Assembly (NCBI GenBank): GCA_036873135.1
Contig: JAPTYO010000027.1
Span: forward strand, 1,879,195-1,943,194
Length of the DNA stretch: 64,000 bases
Source of the DNA: Clarkia xantiana subsp. parviflora
Taxonomy: Eukaryota > Streptophyta > Magnoliopsida > Myrtales > Onagraceae
Reading direction: 5' to 3'
Both the position numbers and the translations under genes were made by a program. The notes under the pieces were generated by a model that searched no databases, had not been told where the DNA came from, and was given only the letters and a program-made list of their open reading frames with translations. Below are positions 11,889 through 21,461 of the stretch, piece after piece (the first letter of the stretch is position 1; each line of letters begins with the position of its first letter).

Positions 11889-14800
11889 TCAAGCATGGTG
11901 TTTCTTCAAGTGTTCGCCACTGAAAGAATGCTTTAACGTTCTGCCATTGAGGTCTTCCAACTTGTATGCGTTCGGAGCTGGCATCCCCACGACCTTATAA
12001 GGTCCTTCCCATTTTGTTGACATCTTGTTGATTCGGTCCAAAAGGGTGAACTCGTTGCGACGCCAAACCAGCTCCCCGACGAAGAACTGTCGGGACTTCA
12101 CTCGCCGATTATAGTACCTGGCCGTCGCTAAGCGCATTCGTGCTTGGATTTCATCGGCTTCCCGCCTTTTCTCTTCAAGTAGGTCCAAGTCCAGGCGTCT
12201 CACTTCCTCGTTCGTCAGGGGCTCATAGTATCTCGTCCGATGGGATGCCACGGCTACCTCCACAGGGGCGACAGCCTCCGTGCCATAAACAAGGCCAAAC
12301 GGAGTCTCCCCTGTTGATCGTTTGGGTGTCGTTCTAATAGCCCAAAGTACATTTTCCAGTTCGTTCAGCCATTTGCCCTTCAAGGCATAGACCCTCTTCT
12401 TCAGGCCATCCATCACGATTTTGTTGGCTGACTCCACATGTCCATTAGTCTGAGCATGGCGTACGGAGGCGGTCCGATGCTCGACGTTCAGTTCTTCCAG
12501 ATATTCCCTCACCTGAGAGCCGTTAAACGGTGGGCCATTGTCGCTGATCACCACCTTAGGAATCCCATATCTGGACACGATGTGGGTTTGGAGGAACTTG
12601 ACGATCTGGTTCCCCGTTGTCCTGGCCAATGCTTTCGCCTCTATCCATTTCGAAAAATAATCGATAGCTACAAGTAAATACTTACATTGTCCTTGTGCTT
12701 GCGGAAGAGGTCCCACCAAGTCGATGCCCCACTGTGCGAAGGGCCAAGCGCTCTTGATGGATGTCAAGTTAGCAGCTGGAGCCACAATACTCGGGGCGTA
12801 CCTCTGGCACGCGTCGCATGATCGGACCAACGCCGTTGCTTCTTTGTTCATCGTGGGCCAATAGTAGCCTAAGTTCAACACCTTCCTCAAAATGGATCGG
12901 GCCCCTTCGTGACAAGCCGCGATCCCCTCATGCATTTCCTTCAGGATTCGGTTGGTGTCGGGTTCTGCTACACACTTCAGGTACAGAGTCGAGAACCAGC
13001 CCTTCTTGTACAGTTGATTGTCCAGCATTACATAATTAGACGCGATCCGACATATCCTGTCTGCCGCTACTTTATCCTCGGGGATTGCCCCCGTAGTCAG
13101 ATACGCGACTATCGGGGTCATCCAAGTGGGCTCCTCCTCCGGTTTCGCTTCAACGTTGCACACCTGCGTGGGGTCGATGTTTGACAAGATCACCTTCTCC
13201 AGGAAGTGCACCTTCCGATTTTCTTCTAAGGGTGCCCCCAGGGCGAATTTGCTCAAGGCGTCTGCCTCTACGTTCTCCTCCCTTGGAATAGCCTCGATAT
13301 CGAAGCTTTTGAAGCTCTCTCTCAGGGTTTGTACCTCTCGCAGATACTTCTTCATTATCGAGCTCTTTGCTTCGTATCGCCCTTGAACCTGGTTCACGAT
13401 TAACGCCGCGTCGCACTTCACTCTTAAGTGATCGATTCCAGTGCCTTTTGCGATTTTCAGGCCCGTGATAAGAGCTTCATACTCCGCTTCATTGTTTGTG
13501 GCCTTGAATGTTAAAGCCAAGGCATATCGGAGTGGTTCACCTTCACCCGGTGGTATCAACAAGAAACCCGCTCCTGATCCGTCTGAACTCGCAGAGCCAT
13601 CCGTATACATCTCCCAGATATTTTCCTTGTTTGGCTGTTCTGATTGCTCTGCCCTCTCTGGTTGTTCTTCTGTCGGGACCTCCATGGTTGCCCCCTCTAC
13701 AGGGCCCGTTTCTTCTAGATCGGGGGCTGTAGATTCTGCTATAAAGTCCGCCAATGCCTGGCCCTTGATTGCCGTTCTTGGAGCAAAGTGTATTCGAAAC
13801 TCACTGAGCTCTACTGCCCATTTCACCAATCTCCCCGACGCATCCGGTCGGTTCAAAAAATGCTTCAAAGGCTGGTTCGTTAGCACAGTGATCTCGTGTG
13901 CGTGGAAATATGGCCTTAGCTTCCGGGCAGTAATTATCAACGCAAAGAGGTACTTCTCAACGGCGGGATAGTTCAATTCAGATTTGGCAAATGCCTTGCT
14001 TACATAATAGACGGGGACTTGATTACCCTCGACAACCTTTACTAACACAGAGCTAATAGCAAATTCGGAAACAGCCAAATAAAGGAAGAGCGGCTCGCCT
14101 GGAACCGGTTTCGCCAGCGGCGGGAGTGTGCGGAGATGCTGCTTGAGTGCTTGGAACGCCTCTTCACATTTGGCGGTCCATTCGAATTTTTTGGTGGCCC
14201 TCAAGACTTCAAAAAACGGCATTGATCGGTCGCTGGCTTTGGACAAGAAGCGGTTCATTGCAGCTAGTCGGCCATTCAGTACTTGCACCTCCCGATGGTT
14301 TATCGGAGACTGCATTTCCTCGATTGCTCTCAACTTCTCTGGGTTCACCTCAATTCCTCTTTGGCTCACCATGAAGCCCAAAAATTTCCGTGAGTGGACT
14401 CCGAAGGCGCATTTCGTCGGGTTCAAGCGAACTTGATGAAGCCTCATCCGCTCAAACGCCATGGTAAGGTTGTGCACGTGATCCTCGGCTTGTCGGGACT
14501 TTACCAGCATATCATCCACGTAAGCTTCCATGGTTTCTCCCAGCATATCTCCAAACAGCTTGTTCACCATCCGCTGGTAGGTTGCCCCTGCGTTGATCAA
14601 CCCGAAAGGCATGACATCGTAGTGATAGATGTCGCTGTCTGCATAAAACGCAGTGTGGGGGGCGTCTTCCTTGGCCATCTTGATCTGGTTGTAGCCTGAA
14701 TATGCATCCATGAAACTCAGCACTTCATGTCCCGATGTGGCATCCACCAGCTGGGCAATCCTCGGGAGTGGATAGCAATCCTTTGGACAAGCCTTGTTCA

Positions 14801-17492
14801 GGTCGCGGAAGTCCACGCACATTCGCCACTTCCCGTTAGTCTTCTTCACCAGCACTGGGTTGGCGACCCAAGTCTGGAATCGGAGCTCCTTAATGAAACC
14901 AGCATCGAGCAACCTGCCCACTTCTTGCTGGATCGCGATTTTCTTATCTGTGCCCATCGGACGTCTCTTCTGCGTGATAGGCTTGATTGCGGGGTCTATC
15001 TTCAGCTCGTGCACGATCACGTCGGGGCTGATTCCTGGCATATCGCTGGGGGACCAGGCAAACAGCTCTTTGAACTCTTTCAGCAATTCCACCAATTTTT
15101 GGGCTGTCTCCTCAGTTAGGGCAGACCCGATTTTCACCTTCCTCTGGGGTCCGTCGATCTCGACTTCTTTCAGATCTTCTACGGGGGCGGGACGCCCAAA
15201 CTCTTCTCTGGGGTCTGTGTCTGTCTGGAGGACAGTCATAGCCTCTCGCCTCCTCCTCCGGGTGGCGTTAACATAGCATTTTCGGGAGGCCACCTGGTCG
15301 CCCTTGACCTCCCCGACTCCGTGGTCGGTCGGGAACTTCATCTTCTGGTGCACAGTCGAGGCAACCGCCATCAGGGGATTGATGGTGGTTCTCCCGATAA
15401 TTGCGTTGTAGGTCCCCGCAGAATCAACCACGACAAATTCCACATTCCTCCTTTCTGACTTCCACCCACTACCAAACTCCACTGGTAAGGTGATTACTCC
15501 CAGCGGGTAGGAAGTTGAGCCAGAAAACCCAACCATCGGGAAGTTTGCTTCCTTCAGATCCTTCTTCGTCTTCCCCATGGCTTCCAGCGCGTCCATGAAT
15601 AGAATGTCGGAGGAGATCCCTCTGTCGATTAGGATTCTCTTCATCTCGAACCCATCTACATCCAGGGTTACCACCAGGGCATCGTCGTGCGGAGTCTCCA
15701 CGCCTATGAGGTCCTCCGATGAGAAGGAGATCACCATCTCTTCCTTCAGGGTCCAAGATCGGGACCTTTTACCCAGCACCACCGCTGTAGGGATCCTGGA
15801 GGCGTAAACCTCTCGAGCGGATGAGGTATCTCCTCCAGCAGCAAATCCTCCATGAATCACGTTGATGACTCGTCTTTCTTTGCGAACACCAGATGACTCT
15901 GGATCAGTTCTCTTCTTCTTCGGGGACCGATCGCGGGATCGGGAACGGGACCGCGATCGAGACCGAGAGCGGGACCTGCAGCGTTTGTCCCCGACGAACT
16001 CCTTGAGCTTTCCCTTCTGGATTAGCTTTTCAATCTCCTTTTTCAGCTCCCGACAGTGATTGGTGTCGTGGCCATTTGCGCGGTGAACTCGACAATAGTG
16101 ATCTGTGCGGGACCCGAGGAATTCTCCATCTTTCTTCGGGGGGTACCTGGAGATACCTTGTCGTTCCATGACTGTCAGCACTTCCGCCATGGAGCAGTTG
16201 AGAGGAATGTCGAGATCTTCCCTCTTATCCTTCCTTGAAGAACGTCTGTCGTCCCTCCGATCCGGACGACCTCGATTCTTGCTGCTGTCGGGTTTACCCT
16301 TCGACTTACGATCGTCGAAAGGTTTACTCGACTGCTTCCCTTTATTTGACTTTGGGGGCTCCAGTTCTCCCGCAGCTATCTTGGACTCCTGGACATCAAT
16401 CTGTCGCTTCACCCTCTTCTGCAAAGCCTCCATATTCCACACAGCCTTCTCAGCCACGCTGTGCATCAAGTCGGAGCCATAGGGGGCTGTCAGGTTCCGA
16501 ATAAAAGTGCGGATGGTCTCGCCCTCCGAGATTTCCTCGTCTATCTCTGCTACGCTGGCTGTGTACCGCTGGTAATAGTGTGCCAGCGACTCGTCGGGCC
16601 TCTGCACCACCTGGGTTAGAGACCTCACGCTCTTCAGCAATCGTCTGCGGCCCTGATATTGTCGAATGAAACGGTCGTGCATGTCCGCCCAACAGGTAAT
16701 GCAGCCTGGGGGCAGGCTGAAGAACCAGGTCAGGGCTCTTTCTCCGAGTGTGTTTGGGAACAGAGTGCACACTATATCTTCGTTCGGGGCTCTACCCAGA
16801 CACGCCATAAGATGCTTCTGGACATGACGAACTGGATCTCCTTCGCCATCATATTCCTTAATCTCGGGGATACCCAGCCCAGGCGGGGCGAGGGTGTCTA
16901 TTAGTCGGGGAACGAAGGGATGAGTGGACCGATCCCTCAGTTCCGACACCAGCGGCTTCTGTTCTCCCATACAGATGTTCACGATCTTTACCACCTGGTC
17001 GGGAGTGATGGGACCATTCAGGGGAATGGTCCTATGCTGTACTGGTCCTGGCCCATCAACCACGAACCTTTCCGGCTGACCAGTTGCCCTACCTCTGTCC
17101 TGGCCTCGGGGCGGGGCTTCCTGTGCATTCTGACCCTCTGTTGGTAGGGTTGCTTCCTCCAGCGGGGGCATCTCCTCCTGCCTCCTGGCAGCCTCCCTTC
17201 GGTCCAAGAGAGCCTCGACAGCCGCCAGAAAGATGGGCATGGCTTCGGCCACGGCCCTCGTCAAATCTGCAGCCGGGGGAGCCTCCTGCCCCCTGTCATC
17301 CTGGTGTTGAGGGGCAACGTCTTCGGGATGCGATCCATTGTGTCCTCCTGTCTGGGAGAGCTCAGCCGGGGGATGGTTCTGGTTTTCCCCTTGTTCTGGT
17401 ACTGAATTCAGGTTCGTTGCAGTGGGGTGACGGGAACCACCAGATTGTCCTCTCTTGTTTTTGCCAGCCGCCATCGATCGAGTAGAAGGCAT
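11889..17492 (-). CDS. Tat gag-pol polyprotein (gag, protease, RT, RNase H, archaeal RNase H, integrase)
   Basis: One open frame of 1867 codons. I chose the ATG at 17492 (MPSTRSMAAGKNKRG), just after the PBS; the open frame extends upstream only into PBS and LTR. Order: gag core about 150-400; CCHC-like knuckle YCRVHRANGHDTNHC about 465-480, followed by an RS dipeptide run; protease about 600-700; RT with YVDD at 991-994; first RNase H about 1150-1260; archaeal RNase H from about 1290 (YTDGSASSDGSG, NNEAEYEAL, NVEADAL); integrase with HHCC finger about 1480-1530 and catalytic GIDLVGP, SDNGPPF and NGHVES, the last two acidic residues exactly 35 apart. It would make structural proteins and the enzymes for reverse transcription and insertion. 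The protease site reads LIDRGISSD (D at about 623) where relatives, including element Y, have LVDGGSSSD, so maturation may be impaired. Confidence 0.93.
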   Translation of the reverse strand: MPSTRSMAAGKNKRGQSGGSRHPTATNLNSVPEQGENQNHPPAELSQTGGHNGSHPEDVAPQHQDDRGQEAPPAADLTRAVAEAMPIFLAAVEALLDRREAARRQEEMPPLEEATLPTEGQNAQEAPPRGQDRGRATGQPERFVVDGPGPVQHRTIPLNGPITPDQVVKIVNICMGEQKPLVSELRDRSTHPFVPRLIDTLAPPGLGIPEIKEYDGEGDPVRHVQKHLMACLGRAPNEDIVCTLFPNTLGERALTWFFSLPPGCITCWADMHDRFIRQYQGRRRLLKSVRSLTQVVQRPDESLAHYYQRYTASVAEIDEEISEGETIRTFIRNLTAPYGSDLMHSVAEKAVWNMEALQKRVKRQIDVQESKIAAGELEPPKSNKGKQSSKPFDDRKSKGKPDSSKNRGRPDRRDDRRSSRKDKREDLDIPLNCSMAEVLTVMERQGISRYPPKKDGEFLGSRTDHYCRVHRANGHDTNHCRELKKEIEKLIQKGKLKEFVGDKRCRSRSRSRSRSRSRSRDRSPKKKRTDPESSGVRKERRVINVIHGGFAAGGDTSSAREVYASRIPTAVVLGKRSRSWTLKEEMVISFSSEDLIGVETPHDDALVVTLDVDGFEMKRILIDRGISSDILFMDALEAMGKTKKDLKEANFPMVGFSGSTSYPLGVITLPVEFGSGWKSERRNVEFVVVDSAGTYNAIIGRTTINPLMAVASTVHQKMKFPTDHGVGEVKGDQVASRKCYVNATRRRRREAMTVLQTDTDPREEFGRPAPVEDLKEVEIDGPQRKVKIGSALTEETAQKLVELLKEFKELFAWSPSDMPGISPDVIVHELKIDPAIKPITQKRRPMGTDKKIAIQQEVGRLLDAGFIKELRFQTWVANPVLVKKTNGKWRMCVDFRDLNKACPKDCYPLPRIAQLVDATSGHEVLSFMDAYSGYNQIKMAKEDAPHTAFYADSDIYHYDVMPFGLINAGATYQRMVNKLFGDMLGETMEAYVDDMLVKSRQAEDHVHNLTMAFERMRLHQVRLNPTKCAFGVHSRKFLGFMVSQRGIEVNPEKLRAIEEMQSPINHREVQVLNGRLAAMNRFLSKASDRSMPFFEVLRATKKFEWTAKCEEAFQALKQHLRTLPPLAKPVPGEPLFLYLAVSEFAISSVLVKVVEGNQVPVYYVSKAFAKSELNYPAVEKYLFALIITARKLRPYFHAHEITVLTNQPLKHFLNRPDASGRLVKWAVELSEFRIHFAPRTAIKGQALADFIAESTAPDLEETGPVEGATMEVPTEEQPERAEQSEQPNKENIWEMYTDGSASSDGSGAGFLLIPPGEGEPLRYALALTFKATNNEAEYEALITGLKIAKGTGIDHLRVKCDAALIVNQVQGRYEAKSSIMKKYLREVQTLRESFKSFDIEAIPREENVEADALSKFALGAPLEENRKVHFLEKVILSNIDPTQVCNVEAKPEEEPTWMTPIVAYLTTGAIPEDKVAADRICRIASNYVMLDNQLYKKGWFSTLYLKCVAEPDTNRILKEMHEGIAACHEGARSILRKVLNLGYYWPTMNKEATALVRSCDACQRYAPSIVAPAANLTSIKSAWPFAQWGIDLVGPLPQAQGQCKYLLVAIDYFSKWIEAKALARTTGNQIVKFLQTHIVSRYGIPKVVISDNGPPFNGSQVREYLEELNVEHRTASVRHAQTNGHVESANKIVMDGLKKRVYALKGKWLNELENVLWAIRTTPKRSTGETPFGLVYGTEAVAPVEVAVASHRTRYYEPLTNEEVRRLDLDLLEEKRREADEIQARMRLATARYYNRRVKSRQFFVGELVWRRNEFTLLDRINKMSTKWEGPYKVVGMPAPNAYKLEDLNGRTLKHSFSGEHLKKHHA

Positions 17493-17514
17493 ATTAGCTT
17501 TTTGTTTGATTCCC

Positions 17515-17528
17515 ACAGACGGCGCCAA
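17515..17528 (-). other. Primer-binding site of the Tat element
   Basis: The minus strand reads TTGGCGCCGTCTG right after the LTR end CCAACA. Its first seven or eight bases complement the tRNA-Asp 3' end, as in many plant gypsy elements. The same site occurs in element Y (58640). Confidence 0.8.
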
Positions 17529-18225
17529 TGTTGGATCACGGTGGAACTCCGGTACGGATCTTGACGGCAATCCTAGCTCCTTTGCTCCACGCAATCCTGC
17601 AAGAGGGGATAGACCGGGCGGTGACCCAGAATCCCTCTCTGATGCTTAAATGAGTTTCTCGTATGACTGGCAAGCAACAATCTCAAAAGTATATCGAACT
17701 CAACGTAAGTGATCTGAGGTGAACTCCTGCCCTTTTATAGGCAAAGAGGTGCCTCAGGTACCTGGCGAACCGTTAGGGGTGGTTAGCCCGTATCCCGCTT
17801 ATCTCGTACACGATCTCGCGTATCTTAGCCATGCCCCGCGTATCTCGGCCACGATCCGTGTATCTTAACCACGTTCCGTATATCTCGGCCACGCCCCGCA
17901 TATCTTGGCTTTATCCTCTGGCAACGAGTCCCGACTCCCGTCGGGGACTCCAGAGTTATCTCGTTGTGTCACCGCTCGGGGCCCCTCGTCATCGTGACAG
18001 GGCCAATCATTCTCAGGGATTCATCATCGGGGCCTACTTAAAGGCTTCTCGTCGGGAGCTTCTAGCTCCACTGTCGGGACCGACTCTGTCGGGACCCTGC
18101 TTCGTCGGGACTCCCTTCATCGGGACCCTTCTCCTAGGTCATCTTGACCCTTACTCTGGGCCTGGTGGGCCTGTTTGCCGTTTCCTCGCCGTTAAAGGGC
18201 CTGACGGCTATAGTCGAACCCATCA
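17529..18225 (-). repeat. 5' LTR of the Tat element
   Basis: 697 bp, the promoter LTR for minus-strand transcription. TATAAAA on the minus strand lies at 17733-17739. The target duplication caatc follows at 18226-18230. Confidence 0.95.
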
Positions 18226-18230
18226 CAATC

Positions 18231-18891
18231 CAGCCCACTAATTTAATCCAGTCCCAAAAACCTGCATATCCGAGATCCATCCCCATAATCGAAACTAGGT
18301 ATTAAGGTTTTAACCGAAAAACGTGTTAAAACGCAAACCCTAAGAGAACTGTTTAGGCTAGATTTAAAGTTCGAAAAACATTTGAGTTTAAAATTTGACA
18401 TCCTATTTTATTGAGCATTTTAAAATTTCCTAGAAATTTAAAAATCTGGTTCGGCCCAATTTAAAATCCGGTTCAAGTCGGTCCGATTTTAAAAACCCGG
18501 TTTGGTCTGAACGGTTCAATAAAATAGGATTGTGGTTTGGTTCATCACTCAAAACCGGTTAGGTTAGGTTCAATTTAGTTACTACGGTCTGATCCAACCC
18601 GAATAGGTCGACCCGATTAAGAAAACCCGGATTTGTTTTATCTGTTCCGGTTTGGCAATTGGACCGGCCTATAAACCGTAGGGTTCGACCGAAATATGTC
18701 TTGTGGGCTAAGTAGGGTTTTAAAGTCCACTAAAAACTTAACTTAGCCACCAAGAAATATTAATTATTTAAAATAATTTCCAATATTGCTAATATATATA
18801 TATAATTCGGCACACACATATATATATTGTCAAAATTCTATCTTTAAGATGTAAATCAATCAACCATATATGTGTACATATAAAATATTCG

Positions 18892-18985
<94 letters not shown>

Positions 18986-19602
18986 CAAATATATCTTTAG
19001 GGAATAAAATATGTAGACAATATATTTTCTTAATCTTTTATAGCAACTAAACCTATCAATATATATTAACCATATCTTTAACTATATATATTGATAGTTA
19101 ATATCTTTTATAATATTATATTATGAACCTATCCTTATTTTCCAACTTATAGATATATATATATAGTTACCTATTAATAAAATTTAAAAATGGCAACCTA
19201 TATCCTATAAAATTTCGGCCGAACTAGGTAACTTGGTGTCCAAGAAAATTAATTTTTTTTACCTAAAATACCCCTAGGGTTTTCGGCACAAACATGTAAA
19301 TTGGAAAAGTTGTCAAATTTTAAGATCAAATACTATTATGATCATGAATCCAAAAAGTGTTCTTGATAAAAACTCATGGTGTTCTTGAAGATCATGAATA
19401 TCAAACATAAATTCGAACATAAATTTCCGGTTTTGATCTATAAAAACATGTAAATTTTGAAAATTTTAAGTTTTTAAAGATCAAACACATGAAATTTATT
19501 TACAAATTTCGGATTACTCATGGTGTTCATGAACATGAAAATTTCGGATCTTTCAAAACTCAAGAACATCAGTTTATCAAAAATTTAAGAACTCCTAACC
19601 AT
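18231..19602 (-). other. 5' leader of the copia element
   Basis: AT-rich and without coding signal, between the Tat insertion and the copia PBS. The phrase ttcggcacacac...tatatat...attgtcaaa...atctttaag occurs twice (about 18807-18850 and 18890-19000). The second copy holds the expanded microsatellite. Confidence 0.6.
18893..18980. repeat. Compound microsatellite (CA)n(TA)n
   Basis: About 30 CA units run straight into about 13 TA units. A much shorter version (cacacacatatatatat) stands at about 18812, which shows the expansion happened within a local duplication. Confidence 0.95.
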
Positions 19603-19614
19603 GCTCTGATACCA
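19603..19614 (-). other. Primer-binding site of the copia element (tRNA-iMet)
   Basis: The minus strand reads TGGTATCAGAGC followed by ATGGTT, the standard plant copia site complementary to initiator tRNA-Met. One spacer base (19615) separates it from the LTR. Confidence 0.95.
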
Positions 19615-19615
19615 C

Positions 19616-20161
19616 TGTTGGATTACGGGGACGTAATGCTACAGAATGCTAAACGTGTATTAGTAAGTAATCTAATTATGCAGCGGAATAATGTACACAT
19701 ACCTTTTAGCTTTCCTGCCCAAGAACGTTGTGGAGGGAGTTCTTATCCTCCGATCGTAACCACGTACAAGTTCTTCGTGAGAAGAATTCCTACGCGGTGT
19801 AAGCTCCACAACAAAGCCTCTGATCGATTCTTCAACGGGGACAGAACCTCGGACTAAGATGTGCACCAAAAATATCAACTAAGGGGCGAGAGGGTTTCTC
19901 TCAAGTTCCTCAGTGGAGGTACTTTATTATGAATGAGTGAATAAACCCCTTAGGTGAGTCCCCTATATATAGGATTGGTGGAGTGGACAAAAGTCCACTC
20001 CAACCAATGTGGTATAGGGGTTTGGCCGAACCATGCTATTAAAGGGGGGGCCCAGTTTTGGGCCTCCCATGTCAATTAGGGTTAGGGTTCAATTACCCTA
20101 ATGTGACAATTACATAATTAATTTAGGTAATTTCCTTAGCATTAACGGGCTACCAAGTACG
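19616..20161 (-). repeat. 5' LTR of the copia element
   Basis: 546 bp homologous to 548-1099, with about 5 differences in the first 100 bases and small indels later. The outer end reads ccaagtacg where the left copy has ccaattaca, so the terminal CA has become CG or the end was altered. Confidence 0.85.
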
Positions 20162-20240
20162 CCCGAACTTAAATCGAACGTATACTCAATCAAAAATAGA
20201 GTCAAGCAAGGGTCACGCCATTACTTGACTCTGGGGCAAA
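20162..20240 (+). other. Last interior piece and polypurine tract of element X
   Basis: 79 bp between the copia LTR and the X LTR. It ends in CTGGGGCAAA next to TGATGGG. It contains the inverted pair agagtcaagcaa / ttacttgactct around 20201-20232. Confidence 0.65.
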
Positions 20241-20861
20241 TGATGGGTATACGTCTGATTCGTGTTCGTTTTACATTATCCGGACTTCGCCTACACGTTA
20301 AACCCACCAACGGTACTAAAATGATCACTCGTAAGTCCCAAACGGTCTGGGGTACGCATACGCGTACCCCGAGCGAGAGACTCGTCTGGATTGTTAGATA
20401 ATCCGGAGGTCCGGATTGTCTTACAATCCCGACCTCCTGAATGCGTCCGTGAATGCCCGTAAACTCCTATATACGCGTATAAAACACATGTCGGGCTCTC
20501 CGACGTCGACTTCACGCTCGTCCACGTCCGGTTCGCATTTTTACAAGTAAACCGACGTTGGACCGTTCAAAACCCGGTCTGATTCCAAGGTTCCCTATAA
20601 ATAGAAGCCTTGATCATTCATTTCACAATTAAGTTGACGTTGAAGCTCTGACCTCTCTCTAGCTTTCTCGCTCTACGATTCTAATTTAAGCTTCGGAGAG
20701 GGTTCATCGCACTCCACCCCCTCTACGTGGCGTGCCATATTGCCCCTCGTGCAGGTGTTCGAAGACGCACGCATCCAAGCACGTGTGAAGCCCCGACAAC
20801 CTGAGACCCGCACCCGTATCTACACAAGGACCCGACACCCCATCGAGTGGAGGATCCAACA
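20241..20861 (+). repeat. 3' LTR of element X
   Basis: 621 bp, TGATGGG...CCAACA. TATAAATA at 20596-20603 is followed by a CT-rich leader (gctctgacctctctctagc), as in the LTR of element Y. The TSD tagct follows. Confidence 0.8.
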
Positions 20862-20866
20862 TAGCT

Positions 20867-21380
20867 TAATCTGCCTTCCGCAATACCGTCATTGACTGCC
20901 TCCAAGGATGAAGACGATCTTGCTAATCGCCTCGGATATGAATATGGACAATTCAGACATTCTCTTTGAGGTCAGTTCTCATATCAGCATCTTCACTCAA
21001 ATTTATCGTCTTCTTCCTCACAATTTCCTTCCCCTCCAAGTAAATTTCAGACCTTGCATACGTCTATTCGCTGGTCATGTGAGGCTAATGTCGTCGCCGG
21101 ATTCTAGAACTCTGTTATGGATTTGGTCGTAGGGATGGCGAGTCGGAGCTCAGACGGGTACAATATGATGAGGAATAACTCTGATATGGACGTCTTTCAC
21201 AATCATATTCCCGCAATTGGACAACATTCCCGTCGACATGCTTAGTTTTTCTTTTCATTCATTATTAATCCGTAGTAGGACTCGACAACATAATCTATAT
21301 ATTATATAATTTAGTTGCAATTTAGTTTTTCTTTTCTTTTTTTCATTCCACTTTGGGTCTCTCTAACTTCCGTCTCTGCG
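20867..21380. other. Short non-element stretch right of the nest
   Basis: The sequence is less AT-rich than its surroundings. A 36-codon open frame (21135-21245, MASRSSDGYNMMRNNSD...) starts at an ATG in fair context but matches nothing I know. I would not call it a gene. Confidence 0.35.
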
Positions 21381-21461
21381 TTTCATCTGCATTATGCAAT
21401 CAATTTCATCTGCATTATGCAATCAATTTCATCTGCATTATGCAATCAATTTCATCTGCAT
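21381..21461. repeat. 23-bp tandem repeat, three and a half copies
   Basis: The unit is tttcatctgcattatgcaatcaa, starting at 21381, 21404, 21427 and 21450. The fourth copy breaks after catctgcat, exactly where the CACTA-like end begins. Confidence 0.9.

Larger units (their letters stand above)
6913..18225 (-). mobile_element. Ty3/gypsy, Tat-lineage LTR retrotransposon, nearly intact and young
   Basis: Two 697-bp LTRs (6913-7609 and 17529-18225) start TGTTGG and end CATCA, and caatc is duplicated at 6908-6912 and 18226-18230. I count about five mismatches between the LTRs. The PBS (TGGCGCCGTCTG) and PPT (CTTGGGGGCAAA) are next to the correct LTRs on the minus strand. Gag-pol is one unbroken frame with protease, RT, RNase H, a second archaeal-type RNase H and integrase. 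That second RNase H marks the Tat lineage. Downstream of pol lie a 26-bp tandem array and a gene on the opposite strand. The element is about 11.3 kb and sits inside the copia element. Two lesions stand out: an altered protease active site and a stop codon in the antisense gene. Confidence 0.95.
548..20161 (-). mobile_element. Ty1/copia LTR retrotransposon, degenerate, carrying a nested gypsy element
   Basis: LTR copies at 548-1099 and 19616-20161 begin TGTTGG on the plus strand. A primer-binding site for initiator tRNA-Met abuts the right LTR, so the element reads on the minus strand. Fragments of copia reverse transcriptase and RNase H lie next to the left LTR in the expected RT-RNase H order. 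The interior (1100-6912 plus 18226-19615, about 7.2 kb) is split by the Tat element. Reading frames are broken in many places, and the LTRs differ at about 5 of the first 100 bases, so it is clearly older than the Tat insertion. No 5-bp target duplication is visible (cgtct on the left, cccga on the right), and the right LTR end has CG where CA is expected. Confidence 0.85.
517..20861 (+). mobile_element. Element X: remnant gypsy-like LTR retrotransposon, outer layer of the nest
   Basis: The left end (517-547) and the LTR at 20241-20861 both start TGATGGGTATACGT and differ at 3 of 31 bases. The right LTR ends in CCAACA. Both outer ends are flanked by the 5-bp duplication tagct (512-516 and 20862-20866), which marks a real insertion. 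A polypurine tract, CTGGGGCAAA, sits directly before the right LTR, so X reads on the plus strand. Only 31 bp of the 5' LTR and 79 bp of interior (20162-20240) survive. The rest of X was deleted, and copia sits in the gap. LTR start, PPT and LTR layout resemble the Tat elements elsewhere in this window, so X is probably of that group, but no coding domain remains to prove it. Confidence 0.75.

Noticed and set aside
12140..17147. Numerous plus-strand frames opposite the Tat polyprotein
   Set aside because: They are shadows of the coding strand. The only supported antisense gene in this element is at 8158-10877, outside gag-pol.
17550..17594. Earlier start for the Tat gag-pol frame inside the LTR
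   Set aside because: This would place the start codon in the LTR upstream of the PBS. The ATG at 17492, after the PBS, gives the normal gag start.
543..20166. A 5-bp target duplication for the copia element
   Set aside because: cgtct and cccga do not match, and shifting the right end by a few bases does not help.
21135..21245. 36-codon ORF starting MASRSSDGYNMMRNN
   Set aside because: Too short, no homology recognised, no promoter or intron context.
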